Source of the DNA: Senegalia massiliensis
GTDB taxonomy: Bacteria; Bacillota; Clostridia; Tissierellales; SIT17
Length of the DNA: 64,000 nucleotides
Direction of reading: 5' to 3'
Assembly (NCBI RefSeq): GCF_009911265.1
Contig: NZ_QXXA01000015.1
Span: 36,149-100,148 of the forward strand
In this document: one piece after another, positions 23,260-32,015 of the stretch
Numbering within the stretch: the stretch's first letter is position 1
How the letters are laid out: each line of letters starts with the position of its first letter
Program-made: the position numbers and the translations under genes
The notes under the pieces: generated by a model
Told to the model about the DNA's origin: nothing
Seen by the model: only the letters and a program-made list of their open reading frames with translations
The model's database searches: none

Positions 23260-25248
23260 TTGAATAAAATCAAAATAGACGAATTAATGAAAGATAAGGA
23301 TTATTTGAAGTTATTAGCTGAAGAATATCCAACTATATCTTCAGTTTCATCTGAAATAATAAATTTGAATGCAATATTAAATCTTCCTAAAGGTACTGAG
23401 CATTTCCTAACTGATATCCATGGGGAATATGAAGCTTTTAGTTATGTACTTAGAAATGCATCAGGAGTTTTAAAGCTTAAAATAGATGATCTTTTTGATG
23501 ACGAATTAACTAACGAAAAAAAGAAAAAATTAGCTACACTTTTATACTATCCAGAAGAAAAATTAGATTTAATAAAAAAAGAAGCAGTTGATATAGATAG
23601 TTGGTATAAAGATACATTGATAAGGTTAATAAAAATTTGTAGAGTAGTTTCTTCAAAATATACACGTTCAAGAGTAAGAAAAATGTTACCAAAGGATTTT
23701 TCTTATATTATAGAAGAATTATTACATGAAGAAGAAGAAAGATTAAACAAGCATGATTATTTTCATAACATTATCCATACAATAATAGACATAGATAGAG
23801 CAGATGAATTTATAATAGCTATTTCAAATTTAATTCAAAGACTTGCAATTGATAGACTTCATATAATTGGAGATATATATGACAGAGGGCCATTATCTCA
23901 TAAAATATTAGATGATTTAATACTAAGAAGAAGCTTTACAGATATTCAATGGGGTAATCATGATATATTATGGATGGGGGCAGCAGCAGGTTCACTTGCT
24001 TGTATTACAAATGTAGTAAGAATAGCTTTAAGATATGCAAATTTAGCTACATTAGAAGAAGGATATGGAATAAACTTATTGCCTCTTGCTACATTTGCAC
24101 TTGATATATATAAAGATGATGAATGCAAAAACTTTATTCCTAAAAAACCTATAGAAAATTATTATCAAGAAAAAGACTTAGAATTACTTTCAAAAATGCA
24201 TAAAGCAATTTCTATAATTCAATTTAAAATAGAAGGACAAATTATAAAAAATAGTTCTAATTATAAAATGGAACATAGACTTTTACTTGATAAAATAGAT
24301 TATAATAATTTTAGTATTACAATAGAAGATAAAAATTATAAATTAAATGATAAAAACTTTCCTACTATAGATCCAAATAATCCATATATATTAACCAAAC
24401 AAGAAGAGAGGATACTAAATAGAATAAAAGAATGTTTTTTAGAAAGTGATAAACTACAAAAACATATAAAATTCCTCTATTCTAATGGAAGTATGTATTT
24501 AAAATATAATTCAAATCTTTTATATCATAGTTGTATACCATTAAATGATAAAGGAAAATTTAGAAAAGTTGAATTAGGGGATGAAAAATTATATGGAAAG
24601 AAATTATTTGATAAACTTGATTTTCTAGCGAGAATGTTCTATTTCAATAATGATCAAATAGATAAAAAATTATATGGGGAAGATATAATGTGGTATTTAT
24701 GGTGTAATGGTGATTCCCCACTTTTCGGTAAGGATAAGATGACTACTTTTGAGAGATATTTTATTGAGGATAAAATGACACATATTGAAAAAAAAGATCC
24801 ATATTATAAGTTTAGGGATAATGAAAATGTATTAAATAATATATTAGAAGAATTTGATTTAAATCCTTACTCATCCCATATAATAAATGGGCATGTACCT
24901 GTAAAGGCTTCAAGTGGAGAAAGTCCAATAAAAGCTAATGGTAAATTACTAGTTATTGATGGTGGTTTTTCAAAAACATATCAATCAAAAACAGGACTTG
25001 CAGGGTATACATTAATATATAATTCATATGGAATTAGACTTGCATCTCATGAACCATTTGAGTCTAAGATAAAAGCGATTAAAGAAGAAAAGGATATATT
25101 ATCAACATTAGAATTACTTGAAAAAATGGATAAGAGAAAATATATATATGATACTGATAAAGGTAAAGAGTTAGAAGAAAGAGTAGAATATCTTAAAAAG
25201 TTATTGTCAGCTTACAGAATGGGATTAATAAATGAAAATGTACAATGA
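23260..25248 (+). CDS. fbp: Class III fructose-1,6-bisphosphatase
   Basis: A 662-residue enzyme of the Firmicutes-specific class III FBPase family, which removes the 1-phosphate of fructose-1,6-bisphosphate in gluconeogenesis. Metallophosphatase motifs are visible: LTDIHGEYEAF, the IIGDIYDRGP core, WGNHDILWMGAAAG, and INGHVPVK with LLVIDGGFSK towards the C terminus. The start is TTG at 23260, about seven bases after GAGGTGA; a GTG at 23251 overlaps that site and is less likely. Length is normal for the family. Stands alone between two hairpins or repeats. Confidence 0.94.
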   Translation: MNKIKIDELMKDKDYLKLLAEEYPTISSVSSEIINLNAILNLPKGTEHFLTDIHGEYEAFSYVLRNASGVLKLKIDDLFDDELTNEKKKKLATLLYYPEEKLDLIKKEAVDIDSWYKDTLIRLIKICRVVSSKYTRSRVRKMLPKDFSYIIEELLHEEEERLNKHDYFHNIIHTIIDIDRADEFIIAISNLIQRLAIDRLHIIGDIYDRGPLSHKILDDLILRRSFTDIQWGNHDILWMGAAAGSLACITNVVRIALRYANLATLEEGYGINLLPLATFALDIYKDDECKNFIPKKPIENYYQEKDLELLSKMHKAISIIQFKIEGQIIKNSSNYKMEHRLLLDKIDYNNFSITIEDKNYKLNDKNFPTIDPNNPYILTKQEERILNRIKECFLESDKLQKHIKFLYSNGSMYLKYNSNLLYHSCIPLNDKGKFRKVELGDEKLYGKKLFDKLDFLARMFYFNNDQIDKKLYGEDIMWYLWCNGDSPLFGKDKMTTFERYFIEDKMTHIEKKDPYYKFRDNENVLNNILEEFDLNPYSSHIINGHVPVKASSGESPIKANGKLLVIDGGFSKTYQSKTGLAGYTLIYNSYGIRLASHEPFESKIKAIKEEKDILSTLELLEKMDKRKYIYDTDKGKELEERVEYLKKLLSAYRMGLINENVQ

Positions 25249-25265
25249 TTTTTTGAAATAGATTT

Positions 25266-25302
25266 TTGTTTAACAAACAATATTCAGGGTAATATTTGTT
25301 AA
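25266..25302. repeat. Inverted repeats in front of the encapsulin operon
   Basis: TTGTTTAACAAACAA (25266-25280) is a near palindrome, and TTAACAAA followed by TATT is mirrored by AATATTTGTTAA at 25291-25302. They lie 35-70 bases before the cargo gene, where an operator or promoter-proximal site would be. No binding protein can be named. Confidence 0.45.
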
Positions 25303-25335
25303 GGAAAGACTTATTATATTAGGAGGGATTTTAAT

Positions 25336-25677
25336 ATGAAGGATTATCATGAGCCAATGGAGTTATTAGATGAGCATACTAGAGATTGTGTTAGAGCATT
25401 AAATAGTTTAAGAGAAGAGGTAGAGGCAGTAGATTGGTACCATCAAAGAGTTGCTGCTGCTACAGATGAGCAATTAAAAGCTGTTATGGCACACAATAGA
25501 GACGAAGAAATAGAACATGTAGCTATGACATTAGAATGGTTAAGAAGAAATATGGATGGATGGGATGAAGAATTAAGAACTTATTTATTTACTGATGATC
25601 CAATTCTTGAAGTAGAAGAAAAAGCTGAAGCTGAAGAAGATAGCAATACTGATTTAGGAATTGGAAAATTAAAATAA
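25336..25677 (+). CDS. Encapsulated ferritin-like protein (encapsulin cargo)
   Basis: A 113-residue two-helix ferritin-like protein of the EncFtn type. The YHEP start, TRDCVRALNSLREEVEAVDW with the metal-ligand Glu, HNRDEEIEHVAMTLEW with Glu and His ligands, and the LRTYLF ending of the core are all conserved. The acidic tail ends in DLGIGKLK, which matches the short hydrophobic targeting peptide that docks cargo inside encapsulin shells. These proteins form ring-like decamers with ferroxidase sites at subunit interfaces and feed iron into the shell. The shell gene follows 41 bases later. Confidence 0.95.
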   Translation: MKDYHEPMELLDEHTRDCVRALNSLREEVEAVDWYHQRVAAATDEQLKAVMAHNRDEEIEHVAMTLEWLRRNMDGWDEELRTYLFTDDPILEVEEKAEAEEDSNTDLGIGKLK

Positions 25678-25718
25678 TATTAGTTATTTAATTTTATTTT
25701 TTTGAAAGGAGAATTGTT

Positions 25719-26504
25719 ATGTTAAAAAGAAATTTAGCACCTATATCAGAGAATATGTGGCAAGAGATTGATCAAAGAGCAAAAGAAGTACTTTCAAATT
25801 ATTTATCCGCAAGAAAAGTAGTTAATGTTTCAGGACCAAAAGGTTGGGAGTACAATGCAATTTCAGAAGGACGATTAGAGCCTATTGAATGTGAAGAGGA
25901 AGTATGCTCAGGGGTATATAAAGTAAAACCTTTAGTAGAATCTAGAGTAGAGTTTGAGTTAAATAGATGGGAAATGGATAATTTAGAAAGAGGAGCAAAG
26001 GATGTAGATTTAGATAATCTTGAAGAAGCTGCTAAAAAAATAGCTTTATTTGAAGAAAAAGCTATTTTTAATGGGTTTAAAAAAGGAATGATAGAAGGTC
26101 TTAAGGATGCTTCATCTCAAGAAAAAATGAACTTTGGTAATAGCGGAGATGATATATTAAAATCAGTATCTCAAGCTATGATAAAACTTAATAGAGCATT
26201 TGCTGGTAAGCCTTATGTTCTTGTTGTAGGTGAAGAAGCATACCAAAGAATAAACGCAAATTGTATGGGCTATCCATTACTTAAAAGATTAGAAGATTTA
26301 TTAGGAACAGAAATTGTATATAGTCATGTAGTAGATGGAGCATATTTATTACCATATAATCATGAAGATTTAGAAATGACTATAGGAAAAGATCTGTCTA
26401 TAGGATATCAAAATAGTGATAATGAAAAAGTTAAATTCTTTATAACAGAATCATTTACATTTAGAGTATTAGATCCTAATATAATTATAGAATTTACTTT
26501 ATAA
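25719..26504 (+). CDS. Family 1 encapsulin shell protein
   Basis: A 261-residue HK97-fold shell protein. Family features: the N-terminal LAPISENMWQEIDQRAKEVL helix, the RKVVNVSGPKGWEYNA segment, the PLVESRVEFELNRWEMDNLERGAKD part of the E-loop region, GLKDAS, and a C-terminal FRVLDPNIIIEFTL strand. It self-assembles into an icosahedral nanocompartment. With the upstream ferritin-like cargo it forms an iron-storage or oxidative-defence compartment in the cytoplasm. RBS GAAAGGAG precedes the ATG, and a strong terminator follows. Confidence 0.95.
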   Translation: MLKRNLAPISENMWQEIDQRAKEVLSNYLSARKVVNVSGPKGWEYNAISEGRLEPIECEEEVCSGVYKVKPLVESRVEFELNRWEMDNLERGAKDVDLDNLEEAAKKIALFEEKAIFNGFKKGMIEGLKDASSQEKMNFGNSGDDILKSVSQAMIKLNRAFAGKPYVLVVGEEAYQRINANCMGYPLLKRLEDLLGTEIVYSHVVDGAYLLPYNHEDLEMTIGKDLSIGYQNSDNEKVKFFITESFTFRVLDPNIIIEFTL

Positions 26505-26507
26505 ATC

Positions 26508-26545
26508 ATATTAAAAAGACTCCCTAGGGAGTCTTTTTAATATGC
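26508..26545. terminator. Bidirectional terminator between encapsulin and metQ
   Basis: A perfect palindrome of 19 bases per arm centred at 26526/26527, with CTCCC/GGGAG core and A/T-rich flanks. It covers the end of metQ on the minus strand. Confidence 0.85.
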
Positions 26546-27337
26546 AGTAACCACGCCACCATTATAATTTTCCTCTATAAAGTTTTTAATTTCATCACTT
26601 TGAAGAGCTTTAACTAAAACTTCTAAATTTTTATTATCTTTATCTTCTGGTCTTATAGCTATTATATTGGCATAAGGAGACTCTTTTCCTTCAAGTAGTA
26701 TAGCATCTTCTGTAGGCACCAAATCAGCCTCTAAAGCATAGTTCCCATTTATTACAGCTAAGTCAACATCATCAAGTGACCTTGGTATTTGAGCTGCTTC
26801 AAGTGCTTTAAATTCTAGTTCCTTAGGGTTTTCTACTATGTCTTTCTCTGTTGCAAGTAAACCGGCTTCTTTATCTAATTGTATTAATCCTTCATTTTCT
26901 AAAAGTAAAAGAGCACGACCGCCATTTGTAGGATCATTTGGTATAGCAATTGTACTTCCTTTTTCAATTTTTTCTACATCTTTATATTTGTCAGAATATA
27001 GACCTAATGGCTCTACGTGAATCTTTGCAAGGGCAACTAGATCAGTATCATTTTTTTCATTAAAATCTTCAAGATAAGGTGTATGTTGAAAGAAATTTGC
27101 ATCTAATTCACCATCTGAAAGAGCTAAATTTGGTTTTACATAGTCAGTAAATTCAACTATTTCTAAAGTTATACCATCATCTGCTAACTTTTCTTTTACT
27201 TCATTTAATAGTTCTGAATGAGGAATAGGAGTTGCTCCTATTTTTAAGGTGCTTACATCTTCTTTTTCCTCTGCCTCGTTACCACATCCTACAAAGATTA
27301 ATGTTACTAAAGATAATACGATTAATAATTTTTTCAT
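26537..27337 (-). CDS. metQ: Methionine ABC transporter, substrate-binding lipoprotein
   Basis: A 266-residue lipoprotein (signal peptide with lipobox FVGC, Cys18) of the MetQ/NlpA family. It shows KIGATPIPHSELLNEVK, FTDYVKPNLAL with DANFFQHTPYL, and AIPNDPTNGGRALLLLE, all conserved in methionine-binding proteins. Last gene of a minus-strand metN-metI-metQ operon behind a SAM riboswitch, which confirms the substrate as methionine or a close precursor. Confidence 0.96.
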   Translation of the reverse strand: MKKLLIVLSLVTLIFVGCGNEAEEKEDVSTLKIGATPIPHSELLNEVKEKLADDGITLEIVEFTDYVKPNLALSDGELDANFFQHTPYLEDFNEKNDTDLVALAKIHVEPLGLYSDKYKDVEKIEKGSTIAIPNDPTNGGRALLLLENEGLIQLDKEAGLLATEKDIVENPKELEFKALEAAQIPRSLDDVDLAVINGNYALEADLVPTEDAILLEGKESPYANIIAIRPEDKDNKNLEVLVKALQSDEIKNFIEENYNGGVVTAY

Positions 27338-27349
27338 TTTATCATACTC

Positions 27350-28003
27350 CTAACGATTTTCTAATAATTTAAATGCTATTTTATTACCTAAAGATTGTAC
27401 ACCTTGGACTAATATTATTATGGCTATAACTGCAATAAGCATTACACTTGCATCAAAACCATAATAACCATATCTTATTGCTAAATATCCAAGGCCTCCA
27501 GCTCCAATGGCTCCTGCTATAGCTGAATAGCCAATTAAATTTATAATAGTTAAAGTCATACCTAATATTAATGAAGGTAAAGCTTCAGGTACTAAAACTT
27601 TAAATATTATTTGCCTTGTAGTAGCTCCCATAGATAAAGATGCTTCTATTACTCCATAACTTACTTCTTTCAATGAAGATTCAACTACACGTGCAATAAA
27701 AGGAGCTGCTGCTATAGATAGTGGAACTATAGTTGCTGTATTTCCAATGGAAGTTCCTACAATTAATTTTGATAAAGGTGATAATATCAACATAAGTATT
27801 ATAAATGGAAAGGATCTTCCAATATTTACTATGAAGTCTAATATGCTATTTAATTTTAAATTAGGCACTAAACTATTTTTTTGAGTAATAAATAATATTA
27901 TCCCTAATGGAAAACCTAGCAAAAATCCAAATACAGAAGATAATGATACCATAAATAATGTTTCTAATAGGGGGGTATATATAAGATCAAATATCTCTTT
28001 CAT
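27350..28003 (-). CDS. metI: Methionine ABC transporter permease
   Basis: A 217-residue permease with five or six membrane segments and the BPD-type EAA loop (EASLSMGATTRQIIFKVLVPEALPS; positions about 140-163). It forms the membrane channel of the MetNIQ methionine importer. Its start overlaps the end of metN by 17 bases, indicating translational coupling. Confidence 0.95.
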   Translation of the reverse strand: MKEIFDLIYTPLLETLFMVSLSSVFGFLLGFPLGIILFITQKNSLVPNLKLNSILDFIVNIGRSFPFIILMLILSPLSKLIVGTSIGNTATIVPLSIAAAPFIARVVESSLKEVSYGVIEASLSMGATTRQIIFKVLVPEALPSLILGMTLTIINLIGYSAIAGAIGAGGLGYLAIRYGYYGFDASVMLIAVIAIIILVQGVQSLGNKIAFKLLENR

Positions 28004-29009
28004 TTGTTATCACCTCTGCTTTCACATTATTTTTAGTTAAAAAATTTATGCTTTTATTTATTTCTTCCTGATTGCCATTTATTTGTATGGTTAAATTACC
28101 AACACTTGTGCTTATAAGTTTATCTATATTTCCAGAAAGAATATTTATTTCTACATTAAAATCTTTTGCTATTGTTGATATTATAGGTTTTTTTGAAGAT
28201 TCTCCTATAAAAGTTAATTTGAATAATTTGGAGTTTTCAGTATTAGTAATATCTAACTCTTCTATATCATCATTATGCATAGATTCTATAAGTCTTTTAG
28301 TAATATCTGTTTTAGGATTGAAAAATACTTCATCTACATTACCCTTCTCTACAATTTCTCCATTTTCCATAACAGCTACTTTATCACAAGTTCTTTTAAC
28401 AACTTCCATCTCATGAGTTATCATAATGATTGTAAGGTTTAATGTTTTTTGTAACTTTCTTAAAAGTTCCAATATCGATTTTGTTGTTTCAGGATCAAGT
28501 GCAGATGTAGCTTCATCTGATAATAATAAATTAGGTTTATTTGCTAGAGCTCTTGCTATTGCTACTCTTTGTTTTTGTCCTCCGCTTAGTTGCGATGGAT
28601 AAGCATATTTTTTATCACTCAGTCCTACAAGTTCTAATAAGTCGTTTACTCTTTTAGATATTTCATTCTTATCTACTTTTGCAATTTGTAAGGGAAATGC
28701 AACGTTGTGAAATACATTTTTTGAACTCAATAAATCGAAGTGCTGGAATATCATACCTATTTTTTTTCTTGTTTTTAATAATTCTTTTTTATTTAAATTA
28801 GTAATATCAATATCATTTATATAAATATTCCCTTTATCAACATTTTCTAATCTATTAATAGTTCTTATAAGAGTTGATTTACCAGCACCACTTAGGCCAA
28901 TAATTCCATAAATTTCACCATTTTTAATATTTAAATTTATATCTTTAAGAGCTACTATATTTTTATCTTTAGTCTTATACTCTTTATATACATTTTTAAG
29001 TTTTATCAT
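27987..29009 (-). CDS. metN: Methionine ABC transporter ATP-binding protein
   Basis: A 340-residue ABC ATPase: Walker A GLSGAGKST, Q-loop IFQHFDLLS, signature LSGGQKQRVAIARAL, Walker B LLLSDEATSALD and the H-loop in ITHEME. The C-terminal about 95 residues are the NIL/ACT-like domain that senses methionine and inhibits transport in MetN proteins. First gene of the operon, with AGGAGG upstream, directly downstream of the SAM riboswitch terminator. Confidence 0.96.
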   Translation of the reverse strand: MIKLKNVYKEYKTKDKNIVALKDINLNIKNGEIYGIIGLSGAGKSTLIRTINRLENVDKGNIYINDIDITNLNKKELLKTRKKIGMIFQHFDLLSSKNVFHNVAFPLQIAKVDKNEISKRVNDLLELVGLSDKKYAYPSQLSGGQKQRVAIARALANKPNLLLSDEATSALDPETTKSILELLRKLQKTLNLTIIMITHEMEVVKRTCDKVAVMENGEIVEKGNVDEVFFNPKTDITKRLIESMHNDDIEELDITNTENSKLFKLTFIGESSKKPIISTIAKDFNVEINILSGNIDKLISTSVGNLTIQINGNQEEINKSINFLTKNNVKAEVITNERDI

Positions 29010-29024
29010 ATTTTCCTCCTTAAT

Positions 29025-29157
29025 AAAAAAAATCCTCTATGAAAGAGGATTTTCCTCCCTCATCTTTCGGCATATGCCGCTGGAATTAGCACCTTATGCA
29101 TAATGCATTGGTTGCTGGGTTTCATAGGGCCAGTCCCTCCACCTCTCTAGATAAGAG
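29025..29157 (-). ncRNA. SAM-I riboswitch (S-box) with terminator
   Basis: Read on the minus strand, P1 starts at CTCTTATCT (29157-29149) and closes with AGATGAGGG (29065-29057). Between lie the S-box hallmarks GAGGTGGAGGGACTGGCCC, then GAAACCCAGCAACC and GGTGCTAATTCCAGC. A terminator follows at 29054-29025, TCCTCTTTC/TAGAGGA type stem and a run of T. Binding of S-adenosylmethionine stabilises the aptamer and lets the terminator form, switching off metNIQ. Confidence 0.97.
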
Positions 29158-29282
29158 TTTCGATATTTTTTTATTGTTTTCAATTATATATCTATAATTA
29201 TTATATGTCAACAAGAAATATTCTTTTTTTTAGAACAAATTTATGAGATAATATTTTTAATAGATATAGGGAGGTAAATTAA

Positions 29283-29909
29283 ATGCCTAAAATTACAGAT
29301 ATTAAAGATTCCAAAAAAACAACAGAAAGAGTTCATATATATATAGATGGGGAGTATTTTAAAACTACATTGAAAGAAATAAGTTTTGGATTGAATTTAT
29401 ATATTGGAAAAGATATTGAAAGAAGCATATTAGATGAAATGATTTTAAAGGAAGACTTTATAAAGTGCAAAAACAAAGCATTACAGATAATAAGTGCAGC
29501 TCCACAAAGTGAAAAAAATTTAAATATCAAATTAAAAAAATATAATTTTAATGAAGATATAATTGATAAAGTTATTAAAAATTTAAAGGAATACAATCTA
29601 GTAAATGATAAAAATTTAGCTAGTTCTATTATAAAGGATAAGAGAAATTTAAGTCACTTTGGAAAAAGAAAGATATATTATGATCTAATAAAAAAAGGAA
29701 TCGATGAAAGGATTGCTCAAGAAGAAATCTCTAAGTTAGAGGATAATGATTTAGAATTAGAAAATGCAGTATTTCTTTCTAAGAAAAAAGTAAAATTGAT
29801 AAAAGAGGAAGATAGAAATAAGGTTTACCAAAAATTAGCAAGACATTTAACATATAAAGGCTTTAGTTATGATATAGTAAAAAAAGCTATAGAAAAAACT
29901 CTGAAATAA
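29283..29909 (+). CDS. recX: RecX family regulatory protein
   Basis: A 208-residue protein built of three-helix repeats. It matches RecX: the N-terminal beta-type part ERVHIYIDGEYFKTTLKEI, then DFIKCKNKALQIISAAPQSEKNL and KYNFNEDIIDKVIKNLKEYNLVND, and later HFGKRKIYYDLIKKGI. RecX binds RecA filaments and limits recombination. recA is not adjacent here; the gene is followed by the promoter of the ABC exporter unit. Confidence 0.85.
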   Translation: MPKITDIKDSKKTTERVHIYIDGEYFKTTLKEISFGLNLYIGKDIERSILDEMILKEDFIKCKNKALQIISAAPQSEKNLNIKLKKYNFNEDIIDKVIKNLKEYNLVNDKNLASSIIKDKRNLSHFGKRKIYYDLIKKGIDERIAQEEISKLEDNDLELENAVFLSKKKVKLIKEEDRNKVYQKLARHLTYKGFSYDIVKKAIEKTLK

Positions 29910-29926
29910 ATATTTTTTAAAAATAC

Positions 29927-29955
29927 TTGAAATTTTCTAAAAACTGTATTATAAT
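29927..29955 (+). promoter_or_regulatory. Promoter of leader peptide and ABC exporter
   Basis: TTGAAA at 29927-29932, exactly 17 bases, then TATAAT at 29950-29955. Transcription would start near 29962, twelve bases before the leader-peptide ribosome binding site. Confidence 0.8.
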
Positions 29956-29989
29956 TATATTGGTAAATAACTTAAAGGAGGTCGTAAAA

Positions 29990-30058
29990 ATGAAAATGCT
30001 CAATATGAATAAATTTATAAAAATTAAATATAATACGACCTACACAAGTTATATCTAA
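29990..30058 (+). CDS. 22-residue leader peptide in front of ABC exporter
   Basis: The reading frame MKMLNMNKFIKIKYNTTYTS plus two residues has a near-perfect ribosome binding site (AAAGGAGG, 29974-29981) nine bases before the ATG and follows a consensus promoter. The peptide has no resemblance to a protein family. Its SD region, AGGTCGTA at 29979-29986, is exactly complementary to TACGACCT at 30034-30041 inside its own coding region, so ribosome movement would change RNA folding. A terminator lies between it and the exporter genes. This is the layout of a translation-coupled attenuator. Confidence 0.65.
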   Translation: MKMLNMNKFIKIKYNTTYTSYI

Positions 30059-30083
30059 TATTAACTTAATTTTATCTGTAGGT
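30038..30083 (+). promoter_or_regulatory. Alternative hairpin in the exporter leader
   Basis: ACCTACA (30038-30044) pairs with TGTAGGT (30077-30083), with an inner AAGTTA/TAACTT helix. This hairpin uses the same bases that can mask the leader-peptide ribosome binding site (30034-30041), so the two structures exclude each other. A ribosome stalled in the leader peptide would cover this region. Confidence 0.55.
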
Positions 30084-30146
30084 ATGTAGATATCTATGGT
30101 TTTTTTATGTCTAATTATCAGAAAATAAAAATGATTATGTATTAAA

Positions 30147-30179
30147 GGCGATGGATTTATAAATCTATCGCCCTTTTTT
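30147..30179 (+). terminator. Attenuator terminator before ABC exporter genes
   Basis: GGCGATGGATTTA (30147-30159) pairs with TAAATCTATCGCC (30160-30172; one G-U pair), followed by C and six T. It ends only about 23 bases before the exporter start codon, so it must be bypassed for the exporter to be expressed from the upstream promoter. Confidence 0.85.
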
Positions 30180-30201
30180 ATGAACAAGGAGTGTGAAAAG
30201 A

Positions 30202-32001
30202 TTGAATAGTTTAAAATTATTATGGAAATTCATGAAAGGAAATAAGTTGCTTTATCTAGCTTCTATATTAAGCATAGGAATTGCAACATTGGCATCAATA
30301 ATTAACCCTTTAGTATTAAAAATTTCAATTGACTCAGTTATTGGTGATAATCCTATAGATGCGCCAAATATAATTGTAAATATGATTAATAGTATAGGAG
30401 GAGTAGTAGTACTTAAAAGAAATTTATGGATATTAGCATTTGCATTAATTTTTCTTACTATAATTCAAGGTATATTTTTATACACAAAAGGAAAGTGGTC
30501 AAATAGTGCTGCAGAATCTATTGCTAAAAATATTAGAGAAAAATTATATGATCATATTCAAAACTTACCTTATAATTATCATGTTAAGGCAGAAACTGGA
30601 GATCTTATTCAAAGGTGTACATCTGATTTAGATACAATCAGAAAGTTTTTAGCTATACAATTTGTAGAAATAGGAAGAGCAGTTTTTATGATTATATTTA
30701 TCGGTATAATAATGTTTTCTTTGGATGTTAAAATGGCATTTATATCGATGTCAGTAGTGCCAATAATATTTTCTTTTTCAGTAATATTCTTTTTGATGGT
30801 AAAAAAGGCATTTAAGCTTTCTGATGAAGCTGAAGCAGAATTATCAACAGTGCTTCAAGAAAATTTAAATGGTGTAAGGGTAGTAAGAGCTTTTTCAAAA
30901 GAAAAATTTGAAATAGAAAAATTTGATGAAAAGAATGAAAACTTTAGATATTTAACCTATAGATTAATTAAGCTTTTAGCAGGATATTGGGCTTTATCTG
31001 ACCTGTTAAGCTTAATACAAATTGCACTTGTTTTAATATTGGGAGTTTATTGGACTGTTAATAATGAGATAACACTTGGTACATTAGTTGTATTTACTAC
31101 ATATGAAGGAATGCTTTTATGGCCTGTAAGACAATTAGGTAGAATTTTAACTGATTTAGGTAAGTCATTAGTTTCACTAGATAGAATAGGAGAGATACTG
31201 GAAAATCCTATTGAAAAAAAAGAAAGTCATGAGATTATGCCTAAAATAAATGGGAATATTGAATTTAATAATGTTTCTTTTTCATATGAAAATTATAATA
31301 AAACATTAAATAATGTATCATTTAAAGTGAAAAAAGGTGAGACAATTGCAATAATGGGGAAAACTGGTTCAGGTAAATCCTCATTAGTACATTTACTTGC
31401 TAGATTATATGATTATGACTCAGGATCCATAAAGATTGATGATATAGAATTAAAAAATATAGATAAAAAATGGATTAGAAAAAATATAGGAATAGTATTA
31501 CAAGAACCATTCTTATACTCAAGAAGTATAAAAGATAATATAAGTATTGCAAATTTAAAAGCTAAAGAGAATGAAATTGTTGAGTCTGCAAGAATTGCAT
31601 CTATACACAATGTAATATTAGGCTTTAATAAAGGTTACGAAACTCCTGTAGGAGAAAAAGGTGTTACTTTATCCGGTGGACAAAAACAAAGAATAGCAAT
31701 AGCAAGAACTATTATAAATGATAGTCCAATATTAATTTTTGATGATTCATTAAGTGCAGTAGATACAGAAACTGATTTAACAATAAGGAGTGCTTTAAAA
31801 ATGAGAAAAAAAGATGTGACTACATTTATAATTTCTCATAGAATTACTACTGTAGCTGAAGCAGATAGAATTATAGTATTAGAAGATGGAAAAATTGTTG
31901 AAATGGGAAACCATAGTCAATTAATTAAAAGAAATGGTTTATATAAAAAGGTATTTAAGATTCAAAATGGTCAAAATTTTGAAAAAGAAAATATAGTATA
32001 A
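30202..32001 (+). CDS. ABC exporter half-transporter, first subunit (BmrC-like)
   Basis: A 599-residue type I ABC exporter subunit: six transmembrane helices in residues about 15-300, then an ATPase domain with Walker A GKTGSGKSS, Q-loop VLQEPFLYS, signature LSGGQKQRIAIAR, Walker B ILIFDDSLSAVD and H-loop ISHR. The residue after Walker B is Asp in place of the catalytic Glu, the degenerate-site pattern of heterodimeric exporters such as BmrCD, TM287/288 and LmrCD. Start is TTG at 30202, ten bases after AAGGAG; a GTG at 30193 is too close to it. The partner gene follows after 14 bases. Substrates are probably drugs or other amphiphiles. Confidence 0.93.
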   Translation: MNSLKLLWKFMKGNKLLYLASILSIGIATLASIINPLVLKISIDSVIGDNPIDAPNIIVNMINSIGGVVVLKRNLWILAFALIFLTIIQGIFLYTKGKWSNSAAESIAKNIREKLYDHIQNLPYNYHVKAETGDLIQRCTSDLDTIRKFLAIQFVEIGRAVFMIIFIGIIMFSLDVKMAFISMSVVPIIFSFSVIFFLMVKKAFKLSDEAEAELSTVLQENLNGVRVVRAFSKEKFEIEKFDEKNENFRYLTYRLIKLLAGYWALSDLLSLIQIALVLILGVYWTVNNEITLGTLVVFTTYEGMLLWPVRQLGRILTDLGKSLVSLDRIGEILENPIEKKESHEIMPKINGNIEFNNVSFSYENYNKTLNNVSFKVKKGETIAIMGKTGSGKSSLVHLLARLYDYDSGSIKIDDIELKNIDKKWIRKNIGIVLQEPFLYSRSIKDNISIANLKAKENEIVESARIASIHNVILGFNKGYETPVGEKGVTLSGGQKQRIAIARTIINDSPILIFDDSLSAVDTETDLTIRSALKMRKKDVTTFIISHRITTVAEADRIIVLEDGKIVEMGNHSQLIKRNGLYKKVFKIQNGQNFEKENIV

Positions 32002-32015
32002 AATGGGGTGACAAT

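Noticed and set aside
25266..25280. TTGTTTAACAAACAA considered as a Rex (redox) binding site.
   Set aside because: The half sites resemble TTGTT/AACAA but the spacing does not fit the known TTGTTAA-N4-TTAACAA pattern.
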